64,000 nucleotides of DNA. Source: G965205255 sp965205255 (GTDB taxonomy: Bacteria; Pseudomonadota; Gammaproteobacteria; Pseudomonadales; Endozoicomonadaceae). Positions within the stretch are counted from its first letter, which is position 1, and every line of letters starts with the position of its first letter. The notes under the pieces are model-generated. The model worked only from the letters and a program-made list of their open reading frames with translations. It did not search any database and was not told where the DNA came from. Positions 55,703-64,000 of this stretch are shown here, one piece after another. The translations under genes were made by a program, and so were the position numbers. The stretch spans positions 3,286,001 to 3,350,000 of the forward strand of contig OZ242051.1 of the NCBI GenBank assembly GCA_965205255.1, given 5' to 3'.

Positions 55703-57100
55703 ATGCAACAAACAGGTTTTCAGGCATTATCTTTACCTTTGCGATCCACGATAGAGTTTGCTGAAAGGTTAAGACCGTTAGGCTATATGGCTTTTTTGGA
55801 TAACAGTAATAATGTCAGTATTAATTCAGAAAGTCATACTGACATTATTACAGCTGCTCCTGAATTAATGCTATACGTAGAAAAACATCGACTAAAGATT
55901 TATTACCCAGATTCCGAAAAAACACAATTAGTCAAGGAGGATCCCTTTGTTTACCTAGAAACACTATTATCAAAATATTCATATAATTCAAATGAAAAGT
56001 CACCCGTTTTTGAGGGTGGACTTCTAGGGTATTTAGGTTACGAGCTTAATCACTTAATAGAACCTGATTGTATAAGTCCTCGTACTAGTCATTTGCCAGA
56101 TATGGCGATAGGTTTATATTTATGGTCACTGAATGTTAACAGCCAGCAACAAACAGCTACTGTCTACTTTCACCATTCTCTTAGTAGTATTAAAAAAACC
56201 AAAATACTTCAGGCAATTGAACAGGCTGCCATTAATCATACTACATCATTTTATTTAAATAGCCCCTTTAAGACATTTATGTCAAAGCAAGCATACAATG
56301 AAGCATTTAATGCCATCAAAGCGTATATTTATGCAGGAGATTGTTATCAGGTTAATCTGACTCAACGTTTGACTGCACAATACAGCGGTGACTTATGGTC
56401 GGCTTATAAACATTTAAGACAAATCAGTCCAACTCACTATTCGGCCTATCTTGAGAGTGGACCTGTAACAGTTCTGAGCCATTCGCCGGAACGTTATATC
56501 AAGGTTAAAAATCGTAAAGTAGAAACAAAACCCATAAAAGGAACTTCACCTAGGTTTTTATGCAAAAAGGCTGATAAACAGTCAGCAATAAACCTGCAAA
56601 ACTCTGAAAAAGACCATGCAGAAAATTTAATGATTGTTGATTTACTGAGAAATGATCTAAGTCATTACTGCAAGCTAAACAGCGTGAAAACCCCCAGGCT
56701 TTTTGCGCTTGAAAGTTATGCCAATGTGCATCATTTGGTAAGTACAGTACAAGGAATCCTTAAAGATGATGCTACACCTTTATCACTGCTGAAAAGCTCA
56801 TTTCCGGGTGGTTCTATTACAGGTGCTCCCAAAATTCGGGCCTCACAGATTATCAGGGAGCTAGAGCCTGTGGCACGATCTGTATATTGTGGTGCTATTG
56901 GTTATATCGGATTTAACGGTTCTATGGATACAAGTATTGCTATTCGAACACTGGTAGGCGACGGAAAACATCTTAACTGCTGGGGGGGCGGTGGTATTGT
57001 TGCTGATTCTGTGGCAGAACAGGAATACAACGAGTCAATCATCAAAGTGCAAAACCTTACAACGGCGCTGGAAGTTTTCTTCAGTAGAAAAATCAGGTAA
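55703..57100 (+). CDS. pabB: Aminodeoxychorismate synthase component I
   Basis: 465 residues from the ATG at 55703; an in-frame ATG at 55631 would add 24 residues with no family match. Makes 4-amino-4-deoxychorismate from chorismate for folate. Chorismate-binding core: PIKGTSPR (Lys about 279, the PabB-type reading), DLLRNDLSHYC, SSFPGGSITGAPKIRA, GAIGYIGFNGSMDTSIAIRT. Distinguished from TrpE by PIKGT. The PabA and PabC partners are not in this window. Confidence 0.94.
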   Translation: MQQTGFQALSLPLRSTIEFAERLRPLGYMAFLDNSNNVSINSESHTDIITAAPELMLYVEKHRLKIYYPDSEKTQLVKEDPFVYLETLLSKYSYNSNEKSPVFEGGLLGYLGYELNHLIEPDCISPRTSHLPDMAIGLYLWSLNVNSQQQTATVYFHHSLSSIKKTKILQAIEQAAINHTTSFYLNSPFKTFMSKQAYNEAFNAIKAYIYAGDCYQVNLTQRLTAQYSGDLWSAYKHLRQISPTHYSAYLESGPVTVLSHSPERYIKVKNRKVETKPIKGTSPRFLCKKADKQSAINLQNSEKDHAENLMIVDLLRNDLSHYCKLNSVKTPRLFALESYANVHHLVSTVQGILKDDATPLSLLKSSFPGGSITGAPKIRASQIIRELEPVARSVYCGAIGYIGFNGSMDTSIAIRTLVGDGKHLNCWGGGGIVADSVAEQEYNESIIKVQNLTTALEVFFSRKIR

Positions 57101-57315
57101 TTGCAGTTCAAAACAAATATTCAGGCTGACAGTCGGCATGCATCAAACTTTTGTTGTATTATCCTTCTTTACCCCTACTGTTATATACTCGTTCAATTTG
57201 AAAATGCTGATATTTATCTTGTCGTAACCCTTGAATAACAAAGACTTCTAATGCAGGCTAACAGGCTCGAAGCTACATAAATTTTGCATTTTAACCTCTT
57301 ATGGGAGTATTGAAA

Positions 57316-57545
57316 TCTACCCTTAATAACCTCAGTTCGGCGTAACTACACAGAAACTAAGCCTGTATATTGAATGTTCAGTGAAGGTGTTTTCTCTTTG
57401 TAAGTATAAGCAATCAATCCACTGATCAGATTGACCATAAAATTGGGCTTGGAACGGTGTCTTGAATGCTCAATCTGACAGATATTTTTAATCTGATCGT
57501 TAGTGGTTTCAATCGTATTGAACTGATACGCTAAAACCCATCAGG
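57316..57545 (-). pseudogene. IS982-family transposase 3' remnant
   Basis: Minus-strand codons give NTIETTNDQIKNICQIEHSR, then HRSKPNFMVNLISGLIAYTY and GLVSV-stop, which is the C-terminal end of IS982 transposases. The end sequence AACCTCAGTTCGGCGTAACTAC resembles that of the remnant at 26825. Only the last 60 or so codons survive. The stretch 57546-57781 contains a 9-base hairpin (ATGACTCAC/GTGAGTCAT, 57591-57615) and nothing else recognised. Confidence 0.7.
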
Positions 57546-57781
57546 ACGGTTGCAGAGTAAATGGAAATGAGAATATGGTCTTTTTTAGCGATGACTCACT
57601 CTTCGGGTGAGTCATAGACGCACCATATGCCGAGTCAGGTTCGCTTGTTGTAGAATAATTACATCTGCGTAACTCTTTCTTGCATAGGATGCATTTATAA
57701 TTCACTGAATCAAATGACAAAACATCAACAGACCCTAATATAGCACTCTGTCAGTGAACAAATAGCCACAGCGCTAGTCTG

Positions 57782-58294
57782 TTATTTTTTAGGCCTCGGG
57801 CGAATATGAATCTTAGTGCTGATATAAAGAAATAGTATGGAAATAAAGGTGCCTATTAGTGTTTCTGAAACACGTAACCCAGCATTATAAAGGGGGGGAT
57901 AATTCGGGAAATATAAACCAAGCGCCACAACAATTCCGGCGTTGGCACTGCTCATCTTTACAGACGAGATAAAGTCTAAGGAGATAGTTATAAAAACACT
58001 TAAGGTAACCGCAACCACCACCACATAATAATGATAACCCAGTATCCAGGAGGCTAGGCAGGCAGTACCTGCCCCGATAATTGAACCGATAATTATTTCT
58101 TTGCAGGCTTTTACTGAGTCATTAGCCCCAACTTGAAGGGCCGTTAACGCACTGACCATACACCAAAAACCGCCGATCACCGATTGCCCTTGATGAAGAT
58201 TAAAAGAAAGCGAGAACCCGATGAGATAACAAATAAGTGAGACAATGGCAATCTCAAGACTTATATACAATTTTTTAATGGGAGATAGTCTCAT
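57782..58294 (-). CDS. FUSC-like / aromatic acid exporter-type membrane protein
   Basis: 170 residues with about five hydrophobic segments. YISLEIAIVSLICYLIGF, SVIGGFWCMVSALTAL, ACKEIIIGSIIGAGTA and RVSETLIGTFISIL follow the order of the N-terminal membrane half of FUSC/aromatic-acid exporters. These combine ...R-x-x-x-T-x-x-G...  with a cytosolic domain that is missing here, so this is a short single-domain version. Inner membrane, substrate unknown. Isolated between two IS remnants. Confidence 0.75.
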   Translation of the reverse strand: MRLSPIKKLYISLEIAIVSLICYLIGFSLSFNLHQGQSVIGGFWCMVSALTALQVGANDSVKACKEIIIGSIIGAGTACLASWILGYHYYVVVVAVTLSVFITISLDFISSVKMSSANAGIVVALGLYFPNYPPLYNAGLRVSETLIGTFISILFLYISTKIHIRPRPKK

Positions 58295-58422
58295 TGAAGC
58301 TGCTCATTAGACGTTGTGATTGATAACAAAAAAAATGATGATTCTTCGAATTATATGGCTTTGTGTAAGCAGTTTGAAGTGTAGATGAGTAAATTATCAA
58401 CAAATTATCACTTTTGATACTA

Positions 58423-58690
58423 AAACCAGTTTATGTCTGCTCAGTGTAATGCATAACCTGTTGTAGTAAGCTCCAGACCGGATAAGGGAAATCAGTTTTA
58501 AGAGTTGTGATGGATCGGCAAAGGAAGCAAGTGCCTAAATTAAAAGCTTTCATCATAGCTTTGCTGGCAAGGTTAGTGGTCATCCGTTTATTAATGTGCC
58601 AACCTACAATACGACGAGAGTACAAATCTATCACAATCGCAAGATACCGCTGGTCATAACAGTAGTTATGAAGCAGGTTTTTGTATTAAT
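58423..58690 (-). pseudogene. IS3-family transposase (OrfB) remnant bounded by MITE ends
   Basis: Minus-strand reading YDQRYLAIVIDLYSRRIVGW then HINKRMTTNLASKAM is the integrase-core block of IS3-family OrfB. It runs for about 60 codons and then loses similarity. The right border is a MITE end (CATAACAGTAGTTATGAAGC, then AGGTTTTTGTA) and the left border TACTAAAACCAGTTTATG resembles the other end. Confidence 0.7.
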
Positions 58691-58831
58691 TAGAAAGTCA
58701 CCATGTTACTGGTGTTTTTTCTTACTATTGATCTTAAATAAAGCAAATTTCTTGCACAATCGACAGAAGGATCGCAATTCAACATGACCTTGAAACCAGC
58801 AAAAGACAAGAAAATTTACTATTGAGATAGC

Positions 58832-60298
58832 TTAGGATTCTACAACTGGTATACCTTTTAATGTCTCTTTCAGCAAATTCCAAAAACGGTCCACGGAGGC
58901 AATATTTACCCTTTCATCTGGTGAGTGTGCTCCTCTGATGGTTGGACCAATTGAAACCATTTGTATATCCGGATAACTATCACTAAATAACCCACACTCA
59001 AGACCCGCATGAATCACTTTAACTTTCGCTTCTTTCTGATAAAGATTCATAAACGCTTGTTTTGTAGTTGCCAGTGCTTTGGAGTGTATGTCCGGTGTCC
59101 AGCCAGGGTAAAAGCCACTGATTGTGGTATCCAAATTAATCATACGAAATAATCCGGCGATACTTTCAGACACTGTTCGGATCGTACTATTGAGCAAACT
59201 TCGAGTTAAACAACTAATTTTAACTTCTTCATTTTGTATAATGACAACACCTAAATTATTTGATGTTTCAACGACTCCTTCAAAATTTGAACTCATTCGA
59301 AGTGCCGTACTCGGACAAACATCAATAGCATTAAGCAGATTGCAGACAAGCTGTTTGGGTATAACCGGCTGAGAAGTAGCCTCTGAAACATTGAGCACAA
59401 TAGAAGATTCAATATGCTTATATTCATTAATAAACTCTTTCAGACACTGGTCAATAATGCAAAGAAGCTCTTCTTTATTACTATTTAAAACAGCAATGAT
59501 GACGCTCGCTTCACGAGGAATTGCATTTCGTAAGGTGCCGCCGACAAATGATGCAACCCTGATAGACAGGGGAAGTAAACGCTTTATCAGAGAAGCTATC
59601 ATTTTATTAGCATTAGCGTGACCCTTTTCAATATCAATGCCCGAATGCCCTCCTCTCAGGCTTTTTAGTTCTAGCTGCAAAAACGTATAATCTTTATCAT
59701 TGATATTTTCCTGCTGATATGAAGATGTTGCATCAATATCCATTCCTCCGGCACATCCTACGTAAATCTCACCTTCTTCTTCAGTGTCAAGATTGAGCAT
59801 TATTTCACCGGTTAAAAGACCAGATTTTAAAGCTTTGGCGCCCGTCATCCCTGTTTCTTCGTCAATAGTAAACAGCGCCTCAAGAGGACCATGAGCAATA
59901 TCATCTCCACTTTCTAAAATAGCTAAAGCTGTAGCCACACCAATACCATTATCAGCACCTAATGTTGTACCTCTTGCTGTAACCCACTCACCATCGACAT
60001 AAGCATTAATAGGATCTTTTGTGAAGTCATGTACTGTATCATTATTTTTTTGCGGTACCATATCAATATGGGTTTGAAATATTACACCTTTCAGGTCTTC
60101 TAAATCACGTGTGGCCTGTTTTCTGATGATAACATTACCAACTTCATCAACTGTATAATCAAGCTTATTTTGCTTTGCAAAGTTTACTAAATAGTTAACA
60201 GCCTTTTGCTCGTGCTTTGAAGGTCTTGGAATTTGACAAAGATTATTAAAATGTTTCCATAGCGGACTTGGACTGAGTTTCTCAATAGATGGCAACAT
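58832..60298 (-). CDS. pepD: Aminoacyl-histidine dipeptidase (peptidase D)
   Basis: 488 residues from the ATG at 60298 (the frame continues to a GTG at 60364, but the family starts at LSPSPLWKHF). M20 di-zinc dipeptidase, cytosolic, broad Xaa-His type. Metal ligands: FQTHIDMVPQ (HxD), TLGADNGIGVA (Asp), TIDEETGMTGAK (catalytic Glu pair), and HAGLECGLF near the C-terminus; SIGPTIRGAHSPDERV closes the site. Would help salvage host peptides. Confidence 0.94.
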   Translation of the reverse strand: MLPSIEKLSPSPLWKHFNNLCQIPRPSKHEQKAVNYLVNFAKQNKLDYTVDEVGNVIIRKQATRDLEDLKGVIFQTHIDMVPQKNNDTVHDFTKDPINAYVDGEWVTARGTTLGADNGIGVATALAILESGDDIAHGPLEALFTIDEETGMTGAKALKSGLLTGEIMLNLDTEEEGEIYVGCAGGMDIDATSSYQQENINDKDYTFLQLELKSLRGGHSGIDIEKGHANANKMIASLIKRLLPLSIRVASFVGGTLRNAIPREASVIIAVLNSNKEELLCIIDQCLKEFINEYKHIESSIVLNVSEATSQPVIPKQLVCNLLNAIDVCPSTALRMSSNFEGVVETSNNLGVVIIQNEEVKISCLTRSLLNSTIRTVSESIAGLFRMINLDTTISGFYPGWTPDIHSKALATTKQAFMNLYQKEAKVKVIHAGLECGLFSDSYPDIQMVSIGPTIRGAHSPDERVNIASVDRFWNLLKETLKGIPVVES

Positions 60299-60364
60299 AA
60301 CAATCATACATACCGAATAAAAAAAAAGAAATATACTTATATCACAAAAACACCTATTCTTCAC

Positions 60365-60692
60365 TATGTCCGCTTAAACCATGTACGTTTACACCATGAT
60401 ATTATGTTTATATTACGAAACACTGTTTTGTTCTGGTCAATAATATGAATCATAAAAAATAATTTAAAGAGATAAAATATTTACCTAGCTAATGATAATA
60501 ACACTTAATATTACTCTCTTTTTATTAGACATAAACTCTTATTATTTAGTTAATAGACTTAATAGTGTATGTGGAATAAGTAAAAAAAAGTGAGTTCTTG
60601 TTAATGAGCATTAATAAATTAACTACTATGATACGAATTAACTGCAGATGGACAGTATAAGGCATTGCTATTCATAAATAGGTTTTATTTTC
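60365..60692. other. Intergenic region between pepD and the Rhs-type gene
   Basis: AT-rich, no gene recognised. Presumably holds the promoters of both divergent genes. Confidence 0.4.
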
Positions 60693-63600
60693 ATGCCCTC
60701 CCCTAGTCGTTTTATTAGAATCATTTTATTTACAAGTGTTTTTTTGGTAGTTTTTAATCCAAAACTAGCAGTATTGGTTGCTGTTGGAACTAAAATTGTT
60801 AATTATCACCGAAATAAAGATATAAATAATACTGCTCGTACATCATGGCGATCATACGCATTGAGTCGCCCTTCCCCGTTTGGTATTTCACCTGTTACCC
60901 GCCTGCCTGTACTGGCTGATGGGGCTTCTGCCATGCCATCAAATGCCAATAATTTTCACGGAGAAATGAATGCCTCTGTTGACCCGAGGACAGGTAGTGC
61001 AAGATACACCATTACACTGGCAAGCATGCTGTATAATCTGGGACAGGCTCGGCGGGAATTAACACTTTCCTACGTGAGTGGCTCTTCAGCAACAGGACCA
61101 AATTCGCTAAACCTAGGGTCACATTGGACGTTTAATATTGGATTAGAACATCCTTCTATTTCAGAGATTTCAGGTCATCAAACCACTGATATTACCATGA
61201 GTGATGGCCATGGTTTCACCATGGAAAGTGATAAAAACGCTCTGGGAAATACTATCTGGCACCCTCTCCGGCATAAACTGGGTGATGTTAATATTACGGG
61301 AGAACCGGGTGACTGGACGATAGCAACAGCCTCTGGTATCAGGCAACATATACAGTTCGGTTATGAAGACTGGGAAGAAGGGCGCGATGAACAGCGGGTG
61401 TGGTTTTATTACGATCGTCATGGTCCGCAGGATATTTCCCGTCGCCTGATTTATATCTGTGGTCATCCATTAACCCAGAACCAACTCACCGGTAATAAAA
61501 ACAACTGCTCAGAGAACGGTATTTATATCACCTACCAAGGTGATGAAATTACCATACACGGACAGCAGAATATTGTGCTTCATATGACAGATACTGAAGG
61601 TCAGTCAATAGTCAAATCGATTGTTATGCCTTCGCTGTCTAGCAATAATACCGGCGCTGATCAGAGTGACAGTGAAATAGACTTTAATTACGACGAAAAA
61701 GGTGGCAGGCCATGGTTACTAAAAACGATTATTGGCTCTTCGGGTGCCAGCAGTACATTTTTATACAACGATGAAGCTAGCCATACACTACAACCAAAAG
61801 GGCTGCCAACCGGATACAACAAAGCCTTTTTGCCAGTGGTTACTGAACTAACAGTCACACCCTCGTCTGTGAACAATCTAAGTATTCCTGTTCGTCATAT
61901 CTGGTATCAGTACAGCAGAGGAACCAGTAGCCCCCATAATTTTACTGGTTATTTAAGTGGTGTCAGCAATGAACCTGGAAAAGATAATCTGTTTGATCGC
62001 AGTGATGATTATACGTATGCCGTCATGCAAGACAACGGATTAACGACTACTAAAACAACGTACAACAAATATCACTTACCATTAGACATATCACAAAATG
62101 ATGACCTGCGTCACTCGCTGATTGCGTCGGATGATATTACCTACTTACCCTGGAAAGGCACTACGTTCAATAAACTTCCTCCTGTCTACTCTTTCCCACT
62201 ACAGACAACCAAAACATTATATAGTCTTACCAGTGAAGGAAATGACACAACTATAACTCCGGCAAAAGTATTGCAACAAAAAAAATACAATGATAACGGT
62301 CAGGTAATCTGGCAACAGGATGCTTACGGCAGGCAGATATTTACCCAGTATTGTCCACCTCTGGGCGACAGTCATTGCCCAAAAACAGATCCTGACTGGC
62401 CACAGGTTACCCTGCCGGAAAAAGTACTGCAACTGCCCGCAAAACAAACACCGGCAGGCAGCATTCCCTTCTTGACGTTTCCTGTCACTAATGAGGCTTC
62501 CAGTGCGGTGGAGGTTGAATTTAACTATCAATTGATACCGATTGCGCAACGTAATAAAAAGCGTATAGCATTATACCAACGGTTATTGCACAGGCGGTGG
62601 GTTCAGACAAAAACATCCGAAGCTATAAGACACGATGCTAACTTACTCAGTCTTTACAGCCATAAGCATTTTATTCATCAGATTGGACAAGATAACTCTC
62701 CTCTTGCCGGTAACTGGCAAGTAGCCACTAAAGTAACAGGTACATTACCTGCAACATCGGTTGCAGGCTTACAACCGGGCCAGCCATTACCTGAACTGAC
62801 GAAAAGTCAGCTATCAACGACCACAAACTATCAATACAATTTACAGCAAGACAGTACTTTTTATGGTCTCTTAACACGGATAAGTGTGACCAGATATCAA
62901 CAACCAGACCCAATAATTAACGGCAGGTTATTACAAGTAAACAGAGCGGATTCACTGATTAAAGATAACGGTCATCCAGAAACGATAATGCTAGATGTGA
63001 CACATAACATTGACCTTGCCACTCGGACTCGAACCACAACCCTGAAAGTCGATCCAACGCTCCCGCCAACAAATATTTCGCACGCATACCAGCTACTTAA
63101 CGCTGATAATACTTCACACGATAGCAATGGCCTTCCCCTGGGGCAGTCAACCTATTCACTGAGCAGTGGTCTGAAACTTTCCAGTGACGACACTATGAAA
63201 ACTCTGCATACACAGTGGGTTTATGATAACTGGCAACGACCGATAAAAAAAATTATCACTCCGGAGGAAGGGGGGCAGCCTCAATCGGTAAGCTGGGCCT
63301 ATATTTCTACAGATAAAGAACAGTCTGTGGTTAAAACCCTACCCAATGGCGTGCAACAAAAAATCATTTATGCCGGCATTGGCCGAAATCAGAAAGTAAT
63401 GTCTGTTTGGATCAGACCTAAAAGTATGGCCACTCAACCGATGATTGGTATTAATGAATGGATACCAGCTAGCTCCATAACTTATACTGCTACTGACAAA
63501 CCGGCTAGTAAAACTGTTTATCATGCAACAGATAATGATGGTTCAACAATAGCCTTAACAACAAGCTATGGGTATGATGCCCTGAATCGTCCTGTATGGA

Positions 63601-64000
63601 CTAAAACACCGGATGGCATAATCAGCATTCACCTAGTTGATGATCCTCAGCTGTTATTGATTAACTATCAAGTGGCAACCGGTAATAATAATCAGCAAGA
63701 AAAACTTGCACCCATACTTAGCGTTGTTCAGTCAAATACGATTGGTAAACCTGTAGCCAGATACTCCTTTGCGCTTGATCCACAGGCAAAGATAAAAGGC
63801 CGGTTTATCTACTCGGATACACTGAAAGCCACCCTGATAGCACTGAAAAGTCAGTTACGTCCGGCAAATAGTTTAAAGACATTGCAAAGTTACGGATTGC
63901 TTCCTTTATCAGGCAAAACAGGCTTGTTTGCATTTATTAATGCAGCTATTTCAGCTAAATCTTGGTTATCTGAAATGACCATGCAGTACGATGGCAACGG
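60693..64000 (+). CDS. Large Rhs/YD-repeat-type secreted protein (3' end beyond window)
   Basis: An uninterrupted frame from ATG 60693 to the window edge, about 1102 residues so far. N-terminal membrane/signal segment (FIRIILFTSVFLVVFNPKLAVLV). Then FHGEMNASVDPRTGSARYTI and LTLSYVSGSS...NLGSHWTFNIG, the typical start of the Rhs/SpvB-TcdB-like shell. Further YD-like units follow: KYNDNGQVIWQQDAYGRQI near residue 540, YDALNRPVW near 960, and similar Y-x-x-x-G-R patterns. Rhs proteins form a shell around a C-terminal toxin or effector, which would lie outside the window. Base composition is visibly less AT-rich than the arrays, compatible with separate origin. Confidence 0.85.
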   Translation, partial: MPSPSRFIRIILFTSVFLVVFNPKLAVLVAVGTKIVNYHRNKDINNTARTSWRSYALSRPSPFGISPVTRLPVLADGASAMPSNANNFHGEMNASVDPRTGSARYTITLASMLYNLGQARRELTLSYVSGSSATGPNSLNLGSHWTFNIGLEHPSISEISGHQTTDITMSDGHGFTMESDKNALGNTIWHPLRHKLGDVNITGEPGDWTIATASGIRQHIQFGYEDWEEGRDEQRVWFYYDRHGPQDISRRLIYICGHPLTQNQLTGNKNNCSENGIYITYQGDEITIHGQQNIVLHMTDTEGQSIVKSIVMPSLSSNNTGADQSDSEIDFNYDEKGGRPWLLKTIIGSSGASSTFLYNDEASHTLQPKGLPTGYNKAFLPVVTELTVTPSSVNNLSIPVRHIWYQYSRGTSSPHNFTGYLSGVSNEPGKDNLFDRSDDYTYAVMQDNGLTTTKTTYNKYHLPLDISQNDDLRHSLIASDDITYLPWKGTTFNKLPPVYSFPLQTTKTLYSLTSEGNDTTITPAKVLQQKKYNDNGQVIWQQDAYGRQIFTQYCPPLGDSHCPKTDPDWPQVTLPEKVLQLPAKQTPAGSIPFLTFPVTNEASSAVEVEFNYQLIPIAQRNKKRIALYQRLLHRRWVQTKTSEAIRHDANLLSLYSHKHFIHQIGQDNSPLAGNWQVATKVTGTLPATSVAGLQPGQPLPELTKSQLSTTTNYQYNLQQDSTFYGLLTRISVTRYQQPDPIINGRLLQVNRADSLIKDNGHPETIMLDVTHNIDLATRTRTTTLKVDPTLPPTNISHAYQLLNADNTSHDSNGLPLGQSTYSLSSGLKLSSDDTMKTLHTQWVYDNWQRPIKKIITPEEGGQPQSVSWAYISTDKEQSVVKTLPNGVQQKIIYAGIGRNQKVMSVWIRPKSMATQPMIGINEWIPASSITYTATDKPASKTVYHATDNDGSTIALTTSYGYDALNRPVWTKTPDGIISIHLVDDPQLLLINYQVATGNNNQQEKLAPILSVVQSNTIGKPVARYSFALDPQAKIKGRFIYSDTLKATLIALKSQLRPANSLKTLQSYGLLPLSGKTGLFAFINAAISAKSWLSEMTMQYDGN

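Noticed and set aside
1..64000. tRNA, rRNA, riboswitch or replication origin
   Set aside because: None recognised by eye; short structured RNAs could be missed without a covariance-model search.

Overview
AT-rich DNA from a bacterium, most likely a host-associated or intracellular gammaproteobacterium. The housekeeping genes (ppsR/ppsA, a leucine-degradation cluster, prpBCD, pabB, pepD) are gammaproteobacterial in type. They are interleaved with decayed transposases, a TA-flanked miniature element, and large families of secreted proteins carrying eukaryote-like modules. An Endozoicomonadaceae-type symbiont or intranuclear parasite would fit, but that assignment is inference; no rRNA or other taxonomic marker is present.

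Layout. (1) 1-16740, minus strand: eleven tandem paralogues, the leftmost cut by the window edge. Each has a Sec signal peptide, a conserved region of about 100 residues, a Hint-like (hedgehog/intein-type) domain ending in HN, and an exchangeable C-terminus. The six promoter-proximal members (8866-16740) end in MORN repeats; the five distal ones (1-8872) end in four C2H2 zinc fingers of eukaryotic type. Each complete zinc-finger gene is followed by a MITE and by a displaced, decayed MORN tail. (2) 16898-20263: divergent ppsR and ppsA. (3) 20306-26779: a secreted DUF4139-like protein, a 1343-residue protein of unknown function and a small secreted protein. (4) 26780-30573: IS982 and ISAs1 wreckage, a secreted LRAT-fold protein, a KfrA-like coiled-coil DNA-binding protein behind two long palindromes, and a small winged-helix regulator. 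(5) 31092-41950: the complete leucine branch from isovaleryl-CoA to acetoacetate, a ZIP metal transporter, a small secreted protein, an IS6-type remnant and acetoacetyl-CoA synthetase. (6) 42293-51511, plus strand: seven more Hint-MORN paralogues, head to tail with overlapping or nearly overlapping ends. (7) 51698-55313, minus: prpB-prpC-prpD. (8) 55703-60298: pabB, an FUSC-like membrane protein, IS982 and IS3 remnants, pepD. (9) 60693-64000: a large Rhs/YD-type secreted protein, open at the window edge.

How it fits together. The metabolic genes point to a cell living on amino acids and short acyl units: leucine is taken to acetyl-CoA and acetoacetate, acetoacetate is activated, propionyl-CoA goes through the methylcitrate cycle, and PEP synthase feeds gluconeogenesis. 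The most striking content is the pair of outward-reading arrays (18 paralogues). They look like a polymorphic-effector system in which a conserved secreted Hint carrier presents different C-terminal modules (zinc fingers or MORN repeats), and possibly releases them by cleavage. No immunity genes lie between the units. That, together with the eukaryote-like modules, argues for a eukaryotic rather than a bacterial target.
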